Both the position numbers and the translations under genes were made by a program. A stretch of 64,000 bases of DNA from Prauserella halophila. GTDB lineage: Bacteria; Actinomycetota; Actinomycetes; Mycobacteriales; Pseudonocardiaceae. Position 1 is the stretch's first letter; every line of letters starts with the position of its first letter. The notes beneath the pieces were generated by a model. It made no database searches, had not been told where the DNA came from, and saw only the letters and a program-made list of their open reading frames with translations. Location: contig NZ_JAMTCQ010000012.1 of the NCBI RefSeq assembly GCF_024171895.1, positions 58,283-122,282 of the forward strand, written 5' to 3'. Positions 34,291 to 42,698 of the stretch are shown one piece after another.

Positions 34291-36174
34291 ATGGACCGCA
34301 CGGTGTCCGCAACCGAGGAGTCGATACTGCTCGAGCGACTGCGTGAGGGCAAGGACGACGCGTTCGGCGAACTGTTCGAGCTCCACGTGGCTTCGGTGCG
34401 GCGGCTCGCCCGCGGCATCGCACGGGACGGATCCGAGGCCGACGACGTCACCGCGGAGACCTTCTTCCGGGTGCTGCAGGCCGTCCGCCGTGGCAACGGG
34501 CCGAGGGACAACGTCCGTGCGTACCTGCTGACCGTCGCGCGCCGCGTGACGTGGGAGTGGCAGGCCGCGCGGCGCGACATCCCGGTGAGCGACGACGAGC
34601 TGACGACCCGCGCGGGTGCGGACACGCAGAGCTCCACCGCGGAGACGTCCTTGATCACGCGCGCGTTCTCGAGCCTGCCCGAACGGTGGCGCACGGTGCT
34701 GTGGCAGACCGAGGTCGAAGGCGTGCAGCCCGCGAACGTCGCGCCCGAATTCGGCCTCAGCCCCAACGCGACAGCCGCGCTCGCCCGGCGCGCCCGGGTC
34801 GGCCTGCGCGCCGCGTACCTGCAGGCACACCTCGCGACCGGGCGCAGCTCGCACGGCTGCCGCACGATCGTCGAGAAGCTCGGCGGGTACACCGCGGGCA
34901 GCGTCACCGGTGCCGAGGCCCGCAAGGTCAAGGCGCACCTGGCCGCGTGCTCGTCCTGCCGGGCGACGCACGACGAGCTGCGCGACGTCTGTTCCTCCCT
35001 GCGCTCGCACTCCGGTGTGCTCGCGCTGCTCGTGCCCGCGGCGGGACTCGTCGCGAACTGGGGTGGTGCAGGTGCGGCCTCCGGTACGGCGTCCGGGGCG
35101 GTGTCGTCGGTGGCCGGATCCACAGCCGGGACCGGGTCGGCCGCAGGTGCCGCATCCGGGACGGCGGGGAGCCTCGCCGCGCTGAGCGGACACGTGAAGG
35201 TCGGGCTTGCAGTCGTGTCGACAGTGACGGTCGGCGCGGCGGGCGTGGCAGGCGTCGCCGGACTTCCCGGTGGCGACACGCGGGAGGTCCTCGGACTGCA
35301 CGGCGGGCCGCGGGGCGACCTGCAGCGGGGCGATATCGAGCGCGGCGAGCCCGCGCCGGTGGCACCCGAGGTCGACCGCATGACGGAACGCGACCAGGAG
35401 GCCGAGGGGCAGGGCGCCGATTCCGAATCCGGATCGGCCGACGGCGCCGATCACCTGCCGTTGGCCGACACCGACTACAGCGTGCCCGGCAACCAGCACT
35501 CGACCCGGCCCGGCGATGCGGCACAGCAGGGCAACGAGACGCAGCGCGACAATGCGGCCCAGCACGACAGCGAACCCGAGCGCGACAGCGAACCCGAGCA
35601 CGACAGTGAACCCGAGCGCGACAACGCGGCAGGGTCCGGGGCCGGCCCGGAACGCAGGTCCGGGAACGAGTCCTCGGGTCCGAACGGGGCCCTCGCGGAC
35701 TCCTCCGGCGGTAACGGGGTCGACGTCCGTTCCGGCGTCGGACCGGACGGGGCCGTCGGATCCGACGGGGCCACGGGCGGCACCGGCCGTTCGGCCCCGG
35801 GCGTGGATGCGGGCGAGGACCGGCATCGCGCCGACGACGCCCCCGACGGTGACAGGGTCGACCGGAAGGCCGGAGCGTCGGTGGCGAAACGGCTGGCGCA
35901 GGCGTGGGCCGAGAAGATGCGGGAGGTGCGGCGCGACCGCGACCACGGGTTCGAGCGGCCGACCGAGAGCCCGGACGTTCGCAGCGATCGGCGACCTGCG
36001 CCGCACCGCGACCGCGGCGGCGACACCGACCGCGGTGGCGACACCGACCGGAACCGCGCCGACCGGGATGGTGACGACCGGGGACGGGCAGCAGGCGTCG
36101 AGCATCGGTTGTCGCGGTCGGGACCGGACCATCCGGGGAGGAAACCGGCCGCTGCCCACTTCCGCGGAGAGTGA
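34291..36174 (+). CDS. ECF sigma factor fused to zinc-finger and membrane extension
   Basis: This 627-residue protein begins as an ECF sigma factor: region 2 (DAFGELFELHVASVRRLARG, about residues 20-90) and region 4 (WRTVLWQTEVEGVQPANVAP then LSPNATAALARRARVGLR, about 130-175). It continues with a zinc-finger anti-sigma-like unit (KAHLAACSSCRATHDEL, about 212-228) and hydrophobic segments near 243-262 and 303-325. The last 290 residues are low-complexity, rich in Asp, Glu, Gly and Arg. Such fused sigmas are held at the membrane by their own anti-sigma part. I see no separate anti-sigma gene. Confidence 0.85.
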   Translation: MDRTVSATEESILLERLREGKDDAFGELFELHVASVRRLARGIARDGSEADDVTAETFFRVLQAVRRGNGPRDNVRAYLLTVARRVTWEWQAARRDIPVSDDELTTRAGADTQSSTAETSLITRAFSSLPERWRTVLWQTEVEGVQPANVAPEFGLSPNATAALARRARVGLRAAYLQAHLATGRSSHGCRTIVEKLGGYTAGSVTGAEARKVKAHLAACSSCRATHDELRDVCSSLRSHSGVLALLVPAAGLVANWGGAGAASGTASGAVSSVAGSTAGTGSAAGAASGTAGSLAALSGHVKVGLAVVSTVTVGAAGVAGVAGLPGGDTREVLGLHGGPRGDLQRGDIERGEPAPVAPEVDRMTERDQEAEGQGADSESGSADGADHLPLADTDYSVPGNQHSTRPGDAAQQGNETQRDNAAQHDSEPERDSEPEHDSEPERDNAAGSGAGPERRSGNESSGPNGALADSSGGNGVDVRSGVGPDGAVGSDGATGGTGRSAPGVDAGEDRHRADDAPDGDRVDRKAGASVAKRLAQAWAEKMREVRRDRDHGFERPTESPDVRSDRRPAPHRDRGGDTDRGGDTDRNRADRDGDDRGRAAGVEHRLSRSGPDHPGRKPAAAHFRGE

Positions 36175-36239
36175 CACTCCCGGTAATGTCTGTTACTGAC
36201 AGACACTGGTAGTGACTGAGTTCGTCAGTTGCTTGAGTT

Positions 36240-36287
36240 CAGTAGTTGCCGGGCTCAGTAGTTGCAGGGCTCAGTACTGCAGCGGCT
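36240..36287. repeat. 16-bp tandem repeat upstream of a membrane-protein gene
   Basis: Three adjacent 16-bp units start at 36240, 36256 and 36272: CAGTAGTTGCCGGGCT, CAGTAGTTGCAGGGCT and a more changed third copy, CAGTACTGCAGCGGCT. A small hairpin, TGTCTGT/ACAGACA at 36186-36204, lies just before and may end the sigma-factor transcript. Confidence 0.75.
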
Positions 36288-36325
36288 GTCACCGACAGAG
36301 CACCGGCGGGCTGCGGAGGAACGTG

Positions 36326-36766
36326 ATGAACCGGCTGGTTCGAGGAAACGACGGCCGGGAATGGGTCATCCGGGCGCACCTGGAATGGCGCCGGCCCGCG
36401 ACCGCCGACGACTTCGAGCACGACGCCGCCGCGAACTACACCCCGGGCATCATGATGGCCGGCGTGGCGCTGGCGCTGGCAGGGGCGCTGCTGCTGACGA
36501 TGCCGGATCGGCTGGTCATCCCGGAATTCGTCCCGTACGGGCTGTTGCTGATCGCGCTGTTCTTCCCGCTCCGGTGGGTGCTGCGCAGGCCGTGGACGGT
36601 GGTCGCCGAGACCGACGGCGACTCCGCAGGCGACCACCCGTCCGAACGCTGGGTCGGCACCGTCAGCGGCGTGTTCAACATCAGTGGCGAGGTGAAACGC
36701 GTCGCCAAGTCGATCTCTCAGTACGACCTACCGGACTTCGAGGGTCCGCTGCACCCCGTGGAGTAG
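36326..36766 (+). CDS. Small two-helix membrane protein
   Basis: The 146-residue protein has two adjacent transmembrane segments, GIMMAGVALALAGALLLTM and FVPYGLLLIALFFPLRWVL, with soluble ends. The C-terminal half (WTVVAETDGDSAGD, RWVGTVSGVFNISGEVKRV) looks like a small cytoplasmic strand region. I do not recognise a function. ATG 36326 follows GGAGGAA. It is five bases upstream of the Fpg/Nei gene and probably co-transcribed with it. Confidence 0.75.
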   Translation: MNRLVRGNDGREWVIRAHLEWRRPATADDFEHDAAANYTPGIMMAGVALALAGALLLTMPDRLVIPEFVPYGLLLIALFFPLRWVLRRPWTVVAETDGDSAGDHPSERWVGTVSGVFNISGEVKRVAKSISQYDLPDFEGPLHPVE

Positions 36767-36771
36767 GCGCC

Positions 36772-37665
36772 GTGCCCGAGTTACCGGAGGTCGAAGCGCT
36801 CGCGCACCATCTGCGCGAGCACGCGGTCGGCCGTGCGGTGACCCGGATCGACGTGGTGTCGCTGAGCGTGCTCAAGACGGCGACGCCCGCATACACGGAC
36901 CTGCGCGGCCGCGAGGTCACCGGCGCGAGGCGGCACGGCAAGCACCTCGACGTCGAGTGCGGCGACCTGCACCTGATCGTGCACCTGGCCCGCGCGGGCT
37001 GGCTGCGCTGGTCGGACGACCTGCCTGCGGCCCCGCCGCGGCCGGGCGGGAAGAATCCGCTGGCCCTGCGGATGCACCTGTCGGCCGACGACACGGGCGG
37101 AGAGTCGAACGCGGCGCCGCGGCACGCGGGATTCGACCTCACCGAGGCCGGCACCAAGAAGGGCCTCGCCGTGTGGATCGTCGCCGATCCCGGGCAGGTG
37201 CCGAGCATCGCCGCGCTCGGCCCCGACGCGCCTGCCCTGGACCGTGACCGGCTCGAAGCCCTGCTCACCGGCGAGACGCGCCGCATCAAGACCGTGCTGA
37301 CCGACCAGAAGACCATCGCGGGCATCGGCAACGCCTACTCCGACGAGATCCTGCACACCGCGCGGCTGTCGCCCTACGCGACACCGGCCAGGCTCACGGC
37401 CGACGACCTCGACGCGCTGTTCGACGCCCTGCACGGAGTGCTCGCCGCCGCCGTCGACCGTTCCGTCGGCCAGGACGCCGCGCGGTTGAAGGGCGAGAAG
37501 CGGTCGGGGCTGCGCGTGCACGGGCGTACGGGGATGCCGTGTCCGGTGTGTGGTGACACGGTGCGTGAGGTGTCTTTCGCCGACAAGGCGTTTCAGTACT
37601 GTGCCACCTGTCAGACCGGAGGGAAGCCGCTCGCCGATCGGCGGTTGTCCCGGCTCGTCAAGTGA
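36772..37665 (+). CDS. Fpg/Nei-family DNA glycosylase
   Basis: The 297-residue enzyme removes oxidised bases and nicks the strand. After the start Val come PELPEVE, whose Pro is the catalytic nucleophile once the initiator is removed. The helix-two-turn-helix is QKTIAGIGNAYSDEIL. The C-terminal zinc finger has four Cys, in MPCPVCGDTV and QYCATCQTGG. A 65-bp stretch from its 3' end is repeated, with changes, at 38101-38165. Whether it prefers 8-oxoguanine or oxidised pyrimidines cannot be said. Confidence 0.9.
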   Translation: MPELPEVEALAHHLREHAVGRAVTRIDVVSLSVLKTATPAYTDLRGREVTGARRHGKHLDVECGDLHLIVHLARAGWLRWSDDLPAAPPRPGGKNPLALRMHLSADDTGGESNAAPRHAGFDLTEAGTKKGLAVWIVADPGQVPSIAALGPDAPALDRDRLEALLTGETRRIKTVLTDQKTIAGIGNAYSDEILHTARLSPYATPARLTADDLDALFDALHGVLAAAVDRSVGQDAARLKGEKRSGLRVHGRTGMPCPVCGDTVREVSFADKAFQYCATCQTGGKPLADRRLSRLVK

Positions 37666-37687
37666 AGGGCACGATCCTTGTTCGCTG

Positions 37688-38068
37688 ATGCCGATGGAGT
37701 TGCTGCAGCGTGCGGGCGAGTTCACGGGTCCCGAGATGAACAACGGCGCCTGCTTCAGCTCGGAGCCCTCCATCGATGCGCTGGTCAGCCTTGAGTTTTC
37801 CCGCGACACGGTCACGGGCATGGTCCGGCGTTACGGTCTCGAGCTCGGCAACATCCACGGGCGTGCGGCCGTGGAGCTCGACATGACCGACAAGGACCTC
37901 GGGTGCCGAGTGGTGATGGAGATGGACCCCGAGGAAGTCGTCATGCTGCTCTTCGACGGCGGGTCCGCAGGAAGGTCGATACGTGGCGACCGAGGCGACC
38001 GAGGTGGAGACGTCGATTTCGCAGGGGTGACGCCGCGTTCGCAGAGGTGGCACCGATTGCGTAGGTGA
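37688..38068 (+). CDS. Hypothetical protein
   Basis: A possible 126-residue protein beginning MPMELLQRAGEF. The first 95 residues have normal composition (VSLEFSRDTVTGMVRRYG, then VVMEMDPEEVVMLLF), while the last 30 are Arg/Gly-rich and look like read-through. No ribosome site is well placed and no family is recognised. It lies between the Fpg/Nei gene and a diverged copy of that gene's 3' end, so it may have arrived with a duplication. Confidence 0.4.
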   Translation: MPMELLQRAGEFTGPEMNNGACFSSEPSIDALVSLEFSRDTVTGMVRRYGLELGNIHGRAAVELDMTDKDLGCRVVMEMDPEEVVMLLFDGGSAGRSIRGDRGDRGGDVDFAGVTPRSQRWHRLRR

Positions 38069-38100
38069 CGCCGCGTTCCGGTACCCGCGGCGTCCGGTGG

Positions 38101-38165
38101 TGCGCCACCTGCCGGACCTACGGGAAATCACTCGCCGATCGGCGGTTGCCCCGGCTTGTCAAGTG
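38101..38165 (+). repeat. Diverged copy of the Fpg/Nei 3' end
   Basis: Bases 38101-38165 repeat 37600-37664 at a distance of 501 bp. The best-kept part is CTCGCCGATCGGCGGTTG. Translated, it gives CATCRTYGKSLADRRLPRLV against CATCQTGGKPLADRRLSRLV. It is a non-functional remnant of the zinc-finger end. Confidence 0.75.
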
Positions 38166-38268
38166 GGCAAGTCGCCCATACGGCCCATGACGCGCCGTGC
38201 CGAATCGGATACGCGAAGTACTCGTGCGGGCCTTGCCACCGGGGCGGCGACCCTCCAGCATTGACGCC

Positions 38269-40110
38269 GTGTCCGAGGAGCTGACCGCAACGATCGTCCT
38301 GTCGACGATCGTTGCACTGCTCGTGGTCACGCTGGCCGTGGTGCTGCTGAAGCGGCGCAAGCCGACCAGCGCGATCGACGACGCCGTGCTCGAGGCCGTG
38401 TACGTCATGGCGAAGGCACCACTCGAGCTGCGCGAAGGACTCGACCAGGCTGCGGCGGAGAAACTGACCAGCCGGTTGCTGAAGCTGCTCAAGGGCGTTG
38501 CCGTGGGTGTGACCGACGGTGAGGGCACGTTGCTGGCCTGGGACGGCGAGGCCAACGACCACTACGTCGACCTGGTCGGCACGATCGGCACCTGTATCCG
38601 CAAACACCGTCGCGAGGTCGTCTCGCACGACAAGATGCCGTGCAACCACGGTGGCACCTGCAAGATGCGCACCGCCGTGCTCGTACCGCTCATCGTCGAG
38701 GATGAGACCGATGCGGTGCTCATCGTCGTCGGCAAGACCAGTGGCAAGCGCATCGTGCAGATGGCCGACGCCGTCGCCCGGTTCGTCGGCACCCAGCTCG
38801 AGGCGGCGCGGCTCGAGGACACCAAACACCAGCTGCACCAGGCGGAGATCAAGGCACTGCGGGCACAGATCTCGCCGCATTTCGTCTACAACGCCCTGAA
38901 CACGATCTCCTCGCTCATCCGCACCGACCCCGAAGAGGCGCGGGAACTGCTGCAGGACTTCGCCGACTTCACGCGCTACTGCTTCCGCACCGAGGGCACG
39001 TTCACGACGCTGTCGGACGAGCTGCGCAACATCGACCGCTACCTGACCATCGAGAGCGCACGCTACGGCGGCAGGCTCGGCGTACGGCTGAAGATCGCGC
39101 CCGAGGTGCAGTCCGTCGTCGTGCCGTTCCTGCTGATCCAGCCGCTGGTGGAGAACGCGGTCAAGCACGGCATCGCGAACAAGCCGGGTGGCGGCACCGT
39201 GACCGTGACCGCGCAGGATTACGGCGCCGAGGCCGAGATCAGCGTCGAGGACGACGGCGTCGGCATGGACCCGAAACAGCTCGACGGCATGCGCGACTCC
39301 CGTTCCAGTGCACACATCGGCCTGACCGGGATCAACCGCCGGATGAGTCAGGTCTTCGGCAACCGCTACTCGCTGGTCGTCGAGACCGCTCCGGGCGCGG
39401 GCATGAAGGTCACCATGCGGGTGCCGAAGTTCGTGCGCGGTGTGCGGCCGGACATGCTGAAATTCGCCGCCGACGGCACTCCGGAGGACGACGCGCTCGC
39501 CGCCGGACCGGACGGTCTTGCTGCCGGACCGGACGGTGCGGCAGCGGCAGGCGCGGGTTCCGGTGTGCCCGCCCCGGGTGCGGCTCCGGGCCAGTCCCAG
39601 CCGGTTCCGGCCGAGCACGCCCAGACCCAGGCCGCTCCCGCCCCGCCCGGCCAGCACGCCCCGCCCGGCCAGCAGCAGACCCGGTCCCAGCAGGGCCCTG
39701 CCCAGGCGCCGCAGCAGGGCCAGTCGCAGCCGCAGCCACAGCAGGCCCAGCCACAGCAGCCGCCCCAGCCGCAGCAGGCCCAGCCGCAGCAGGGCCAGTC
39801 GTCCCAGCCGCAGTTTCAGCCGGCCCCACCGCCCCAGCAGCGGCCGTCGATGCAGCAACCGCCCGCAGCCCGGCCTGCAGCAGCACAGCCGGCAGCCTCG
39901 CCCGCAGCGCAGCTCGCGGAGGCGCCTGCCGAACAGGGATCGCGGCAGACGTCCTCGCAGCCGTCACGCAGGCCGGTCGCGCGGCAGGCGTCGGAGGCGA
40001 AGCAGGCCGCACGTGCTGCGCAGGCGGCCGCGCACGGAGGGAAGACCGGTCGTCCGGAACGCCGGGCCGACGGCGACCACGACCCGGCGCCGGGGCCACG
40101 GCCCGACTGA
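38269..40110 (+). CDS. LytS/BtsS-type sensor histidine kinase with Gln/Pro-rich tail
   Basis: The 613-residue protein has one N-terminal membrane helix (IVLSTIVALLVVTLAVVLL), a GAF-like sensor region with a Cys pair in MPCNHGGTCKM (about residue 122), the LytS-type His box SPHFVYNALNTISSLI (about 202) and an ATPase domain with LVENAVKHG and EDDGVGMD. Residues 404-613 are Ala/Pro/Gln-rich and probably unfolded, an unusual addition. GTG 38269 is chosen because the helix follows; the ribosome site is weak. The matching LytTR regulator is at 41149, after an inserted S49 peptidase gene. Confidence 0.87.
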   Translation: MSEELTATIVLSTIVALLVVTLAVVLLKRRKPTSAIDDAVLEAVYVMAKAPLELREGLDQAAAEKLTSRLLKLLKGVAVGVTDGEGTLLAWDGEANDHYVDLVGTIGTCIRKHRREVVSHDKMPCNHGGTCKMRTAVLVPLIVEDETDAVLIVVGKTSGKRIVQMADAVARFVGTQLEAARLEDTKHQLHQAEIKALRAQISPHFVYNALNTISSLIRTDPEEARELLQDFADFTRYCFRTEGTFTTLSDELRNIDRYLTIESARYGGRLGVRLKIAPEVQSVVVPFLLIQPLVENAVKHGIANKPGGGTVTVTAQDYGAEAEISVEDDGVGMDPKQLDGMRDSRSSAHIGLTGINRRMSQVFGNRYSLVVETAPGAGMKVTMRVPKFVRGVRPDMLKFAADGTPEDDALAAGPDGLAAGPDGAAAAGAGSGVPAPGAAPGQSQPVPAEHAQTQAAPAPPGQHAPPGQQQTRSQQGPAQAPQQGQSQPQPQQAQPQQPPQPQQAQPQQGQSSQPQFQPAPPPQQRPSMQQPPAARPAAAQPAASPAAQLAEAPAEQGSRQTSSQPSRRPVARQASEAKQAARAAQAAAHGGKTGRPERRADGDHDPAPGPRPD

Positions 40111-40139
40111 CGGTACGGCCACGGCCCGACTGACGGTAC
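40094..40139. repeat. 23-bp tandem duplication across a stop codon
   Basis: The unit GGCCACGGCCCGACTGACGG plus TAC occurs at 40094-40116 and 40117-40139. The kinase stop codon (40108-40110) is in the first copy, so the second copy is a silent duplicate of the gene end. Confidence 0.9.
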
Positions 40140-40241
40140 GGACGCGGCCGGACTCGCGGTCCGGCCGCGCCGAGGCGACGGGTCCGTTCGTGGTGGGTTT
40201 CGCCGGGGCGGGAGAGCCGAGATCGTCGCTACGGTGGGGGC

Positions 40242-41084
40242 ATGGCAAAGAGCGGGCTGGCGGGCCGGATTCCCGTCGTAGGGGATCGGATCGAACGCCG
40301 GGACAAAGACGTCGTCGCGGTCGTGAAGCTTCAGGGCATCATTACGCAGCACGCGTCGCCGGTAGGCAGGGGCGTGCTGAACCTTTCGACCGTCGAATCG
40401 GCCCTGACCAGGGCTTTCGGCCACGAGAACCTCAAGGCCGTCGCGCTGCAGATCAACTCGCCGGGTGGTGCACCGACCCAGTCCGGCCTGATCGCCGAGC
40501 GCATCCGGCAGCTGGCCGACGAGAAGAACGTGCCGGTCATCGCGTTCTGCGAGGACGTCGCTGCCTCCGGCGGCTACTGGCTGGCCTGCGCCGCGGACGA
40601 GATCGTCGCGCATCGCACGTCGCAGGTCGGCTCGATCGGCGTGATCAGCGGCGGATTCGGATTCACCGGGCTGATCTCCCGCCTCGGCATCGAGCGCCGC
40701 CTGCACACGGCGGGGGAGAACAAGGCCAGGCTCGATCCGTTCAGTCCGGAGAAGGACGAGGACGTCGAGTGGCTCAAGGGCGTGCACGACGACCTGCACG
40801 GACTGTTCACCGAATGGGTGCGCGAGCGCCGCGGAAGCCGGCTCGCGGAGGGCGCCGACCTGTTCACCGGCGACATCTGGCTCGGGCAGCGCGCCCTCGA
40901 CCTCGGTCTCGTCGACCGGGTCGGCAACCTGCGTGACGTGGTCTCCGAGCGCTTTCCCGACGCCGAGGTCGTGACGGCCGAGCCGAAGAAGTCGCTGGCC
41001 GCGCGCCTGGGACTGGGTGCCCCTGCGGCGGCGGCGCTGTCGGCGCTCGAGCATCGCGCCACATGGTCACGTTTCGGCCTATGA
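40242..41084 (+). CDS. S49-family serine peptidase (SppA-like)
   Basis: The 280-residue protein has the SppA fold: VAVVKLQGIIT, LQINSPGGAPTQSGLIAERI, the catalytic Ser in FCEDVAASGGYWLA and a candidate general-base Lys in AGENKARLDPF. SppA enzymes cut leftover signal peptides in the membrane. No signal peptide or membrane helix is visible, so this one may act in the cytoplasm. It lies between the histidine kinase and its response regulator, an unusual order. Confidence 0.87.
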   Translation: MAKSGLAGRIPVVGDRIERRDKDVVAVVKLQGIITQHASPVGRGVLNLSTVESALTRAFGHENLKAVALQINSPGGAPTQSGLIAERIRQLADEKNVPVIAFCEDVAASGGYWLACAADEIVAHRTSQVGSIGVISGGFGFTGLISRLGIERRLHTAGENKARLDPFSPEKDEDVEWLKGVHDDLHGLFTEWVRERRGSRLAEGADLFTGDIWLGQRALDLGLVDRVGNLRDVVSERFPDAEVVTAEPKKSLAARLGLGAPAAAALSALEHRATWSRFGL

Positions 41085-41148
41085 CACCGAGTTTCGCCCG
41101 GTGCGGTGTAGACAGTCGAGCTGTACTCACGGCAGGATAACGGTCACT

Positions 41149-41994
41149 GTGAGTGCTCGTGATGACGACCGGAAGCTCCTCGTCCTGGCGGTGGACGACG
41201 AGCTGCCCGGCCTTGACCAGCTCCGGCACTGCCTCGAGTCGAACGAGGTGGTCGGCCGGGTGATTTCCGCCGTCGACGCATCCGAGGCGCTGCGGTTGCT
41301 CGGGTCCGAGGACGAGGACATCAACCGGCGCAAGGAGATCGGGCTGCCGCCGGTCGACGCGGTGTTCGCCGACATCAACATGCCCGGATTGTCGGGGATG
41401 GAGATGTCGCGAGTGTTCGCCTCGCTGAATCCCGCCCCGGTGCTGGTGTTCGTCACCGGCTACGCCAGCGAGGCGGTCGACGCGTTCGACCTCGGCGCGG
41501 TCGACTACGTACTGAAACCGGCCAGGCAGGAACGCATCGACAAGGCCATCGGCCGCGTGCTCGACAAGCTCGACTCGCAGCCCGCCCGCGCCGCGGGTGG
41601 TGCCATCGCGGCAGGCGGGGAACCGGTCGTCGACGACACGGCCATCGGCGACGAGGAAGTCATCCCCGTCGAGCTCGGCGGCACGACCAAGCTGATCCCG
41701 CGCTCGGCCGTGCGGTGGGTCGAGGCGCAGGGCGACTACGCGAGGCTGTACACCACCGAGGGCAGCCACCTGGTGCGCATCCCGCTGGCCCAGCTCGAGG
41801 AACGCTGGGGAGGTGCCGGGTTCGTGCGCATCCACCGGTCGTATCTCGTGGCGTTGTCGCTGATCACGGAACTGCGCATGGCCCAGGGCGGCTACCAGGT
41901 CGTGCTGGGTGACGAGGAGAAGGTGCTGCCCGTGTCCCGGCGGCACACGCGGGCGCTCAAGGACAAACTGGTCGGCTCCTCGCGAGCGGGGTGA
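41149..41994 (+). CDS. LytTR-family response regulator
   Basis: The 281-residue protein has a receiver domain (LAVDDELPGLDQL at the start, phospho-acceptor Asp in VFADINMPGLSG near residue 74, and Lys in YVLKPARQ) and a C-terminal LytTR DNA-binding domain (WVEAQGDYARLYTTEG, FVRIHRSYLVAL, LPVSRRHTRALK). It pairs with the LytS-type kinase at 38269. Such pairs often control uptake of pyruvate or acetate, and a sodium:solute symporter follows, so that gene is the probable target. Start GTG 41149. Confidence 0.93.
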   Translation: MSARDDDRKLLVLAVDDELPGLDQLRHCLESNEVVGRVISAVDASEALRLLGSEDEDINRRKEIGLPPVDAVFADINMPGLSGMEMSRVFASLNPAPVLVFVTGYASEAVDAFDLGAVDYVLKPARQERIDKAIGRVLDKLDSQPARAAGGAIAAGGEPVVDDTAIGDEEVIPVELGGTTKLIPRSAVRWVEAQGDYARLYTTEGSHLVRIPLAQLEERWGGAGFVRIHRSYLVALSLITELRMAQGGYQVVLGDEEKVLPVSRRHTRALKDKLVGSSRAG

Positions 41995-42000
41995 CGGGCC

Positions 42001-42639
42001 GTGGGGGACCCGAAGGACCCGTCGGATCCGGCCGGTACGCAGGGCGGCATCCGTGAACCGGATCCGACGCTCGGCAAGCCTGCGAAACCGTTCGCGCCCG
42101 AACCGGTCGCGGCGCGGTCGCCGGAGCCGCCGTCCCAGGAGTCGCCTTCCCAGGAGTCGTGGTCGCCGGAGCCGCGGCCGCCGGGGTCGGTGCCGTCCCA
42201 CGCCGCGACGTCACATGCGGCCGCTTCTCGCTCTTCGGAGTCGCGCTCGTCCGAACCCCGTGCCCCGGAACCGCGCCAGCCGCGCATCCGCAGGCAGCGC
42301 GTCGTGCTGGCCGAGCCGAGTCGGTCGTCGAACAGCCTGCGCGCGCGCGTCGAGCTGGAGGAGCAGACCAGCTGGGGCGAACTGCTCATCAAGGATCTCG
42401 TGAAGGTGCAGCTGCGCACGGCGGTGCTGCTCGGGCTGCTGGTGTTCGGCGTGCTGTGCGCCATCCCGGCGGTCTTCTACGCCGTGCCCGCCGTCACGCA
42501 GCTGCGCCTGGCCGGCATTCCGGTGCCGTGGCTACTGCTCGCCGTGGCGCCCTTCCCGCTCATGTTCGGCGTGGGACTGTGGTACAACCGGCTGGCCGAG
42601 CGGCGCGAGCGGGACTTCGTGAACATGATCGAGCACTGA
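42001..42639 (+). CDS. Membrane protein with Pro/Ser-rich N-terminus, probable symporter partner
   Basis: The 212-residue protein has about 100 disordered residues rich in Pro, Ser and Glu, then two membrane helices (TAVLLGLLVFGVLCAIPAVF and VPWLLLAVAPFPLMFGVGLW) and a short basic tail. A small two-helix protein directly before a sodium:solute symporter is the usual DUF485/DUF4212 arrangement. This one has the place and shape of such a partner, with a long added N-terminus. GTG 42001 is six bases after the regulator stop. Confidence 0.7.
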   Translation: MGDPKDPSDPAGTQGGIREPDPTLGKPAKPFAPEPVAARSPEPPSQESPSQESWSPEPRPPGSVPSHAATSHAAASRSSESRSSEPRAPEPRQPRIRRQRVVLAEPSRSSNSLRARVELEEQTSWGELLIKDLVKVQLRTAVLLGLLVFGVLCAIPAVFYAVPAVTQLRLAGIPVPWLLLAVAPFPLMFGVGLWYNRLAERRERDFVNMIEH

Positions 42640-42661
42640 CGTGAACATGATCGAGCACTGA
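42618..42661. repeat. 22-bp tandem duplication across a stop codon
   Basis: CGTGAACATGATCGAGCACT plus GA is present at 42618-42639 and again at 42640-42661. The first copy holds the stop of the membrane-protein gene. Confidence 0.9.
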
Positions 42662-42698
42662 TACCGGGCCGCAGGGAAGCTTCGCGAGGAAGGCGTGC

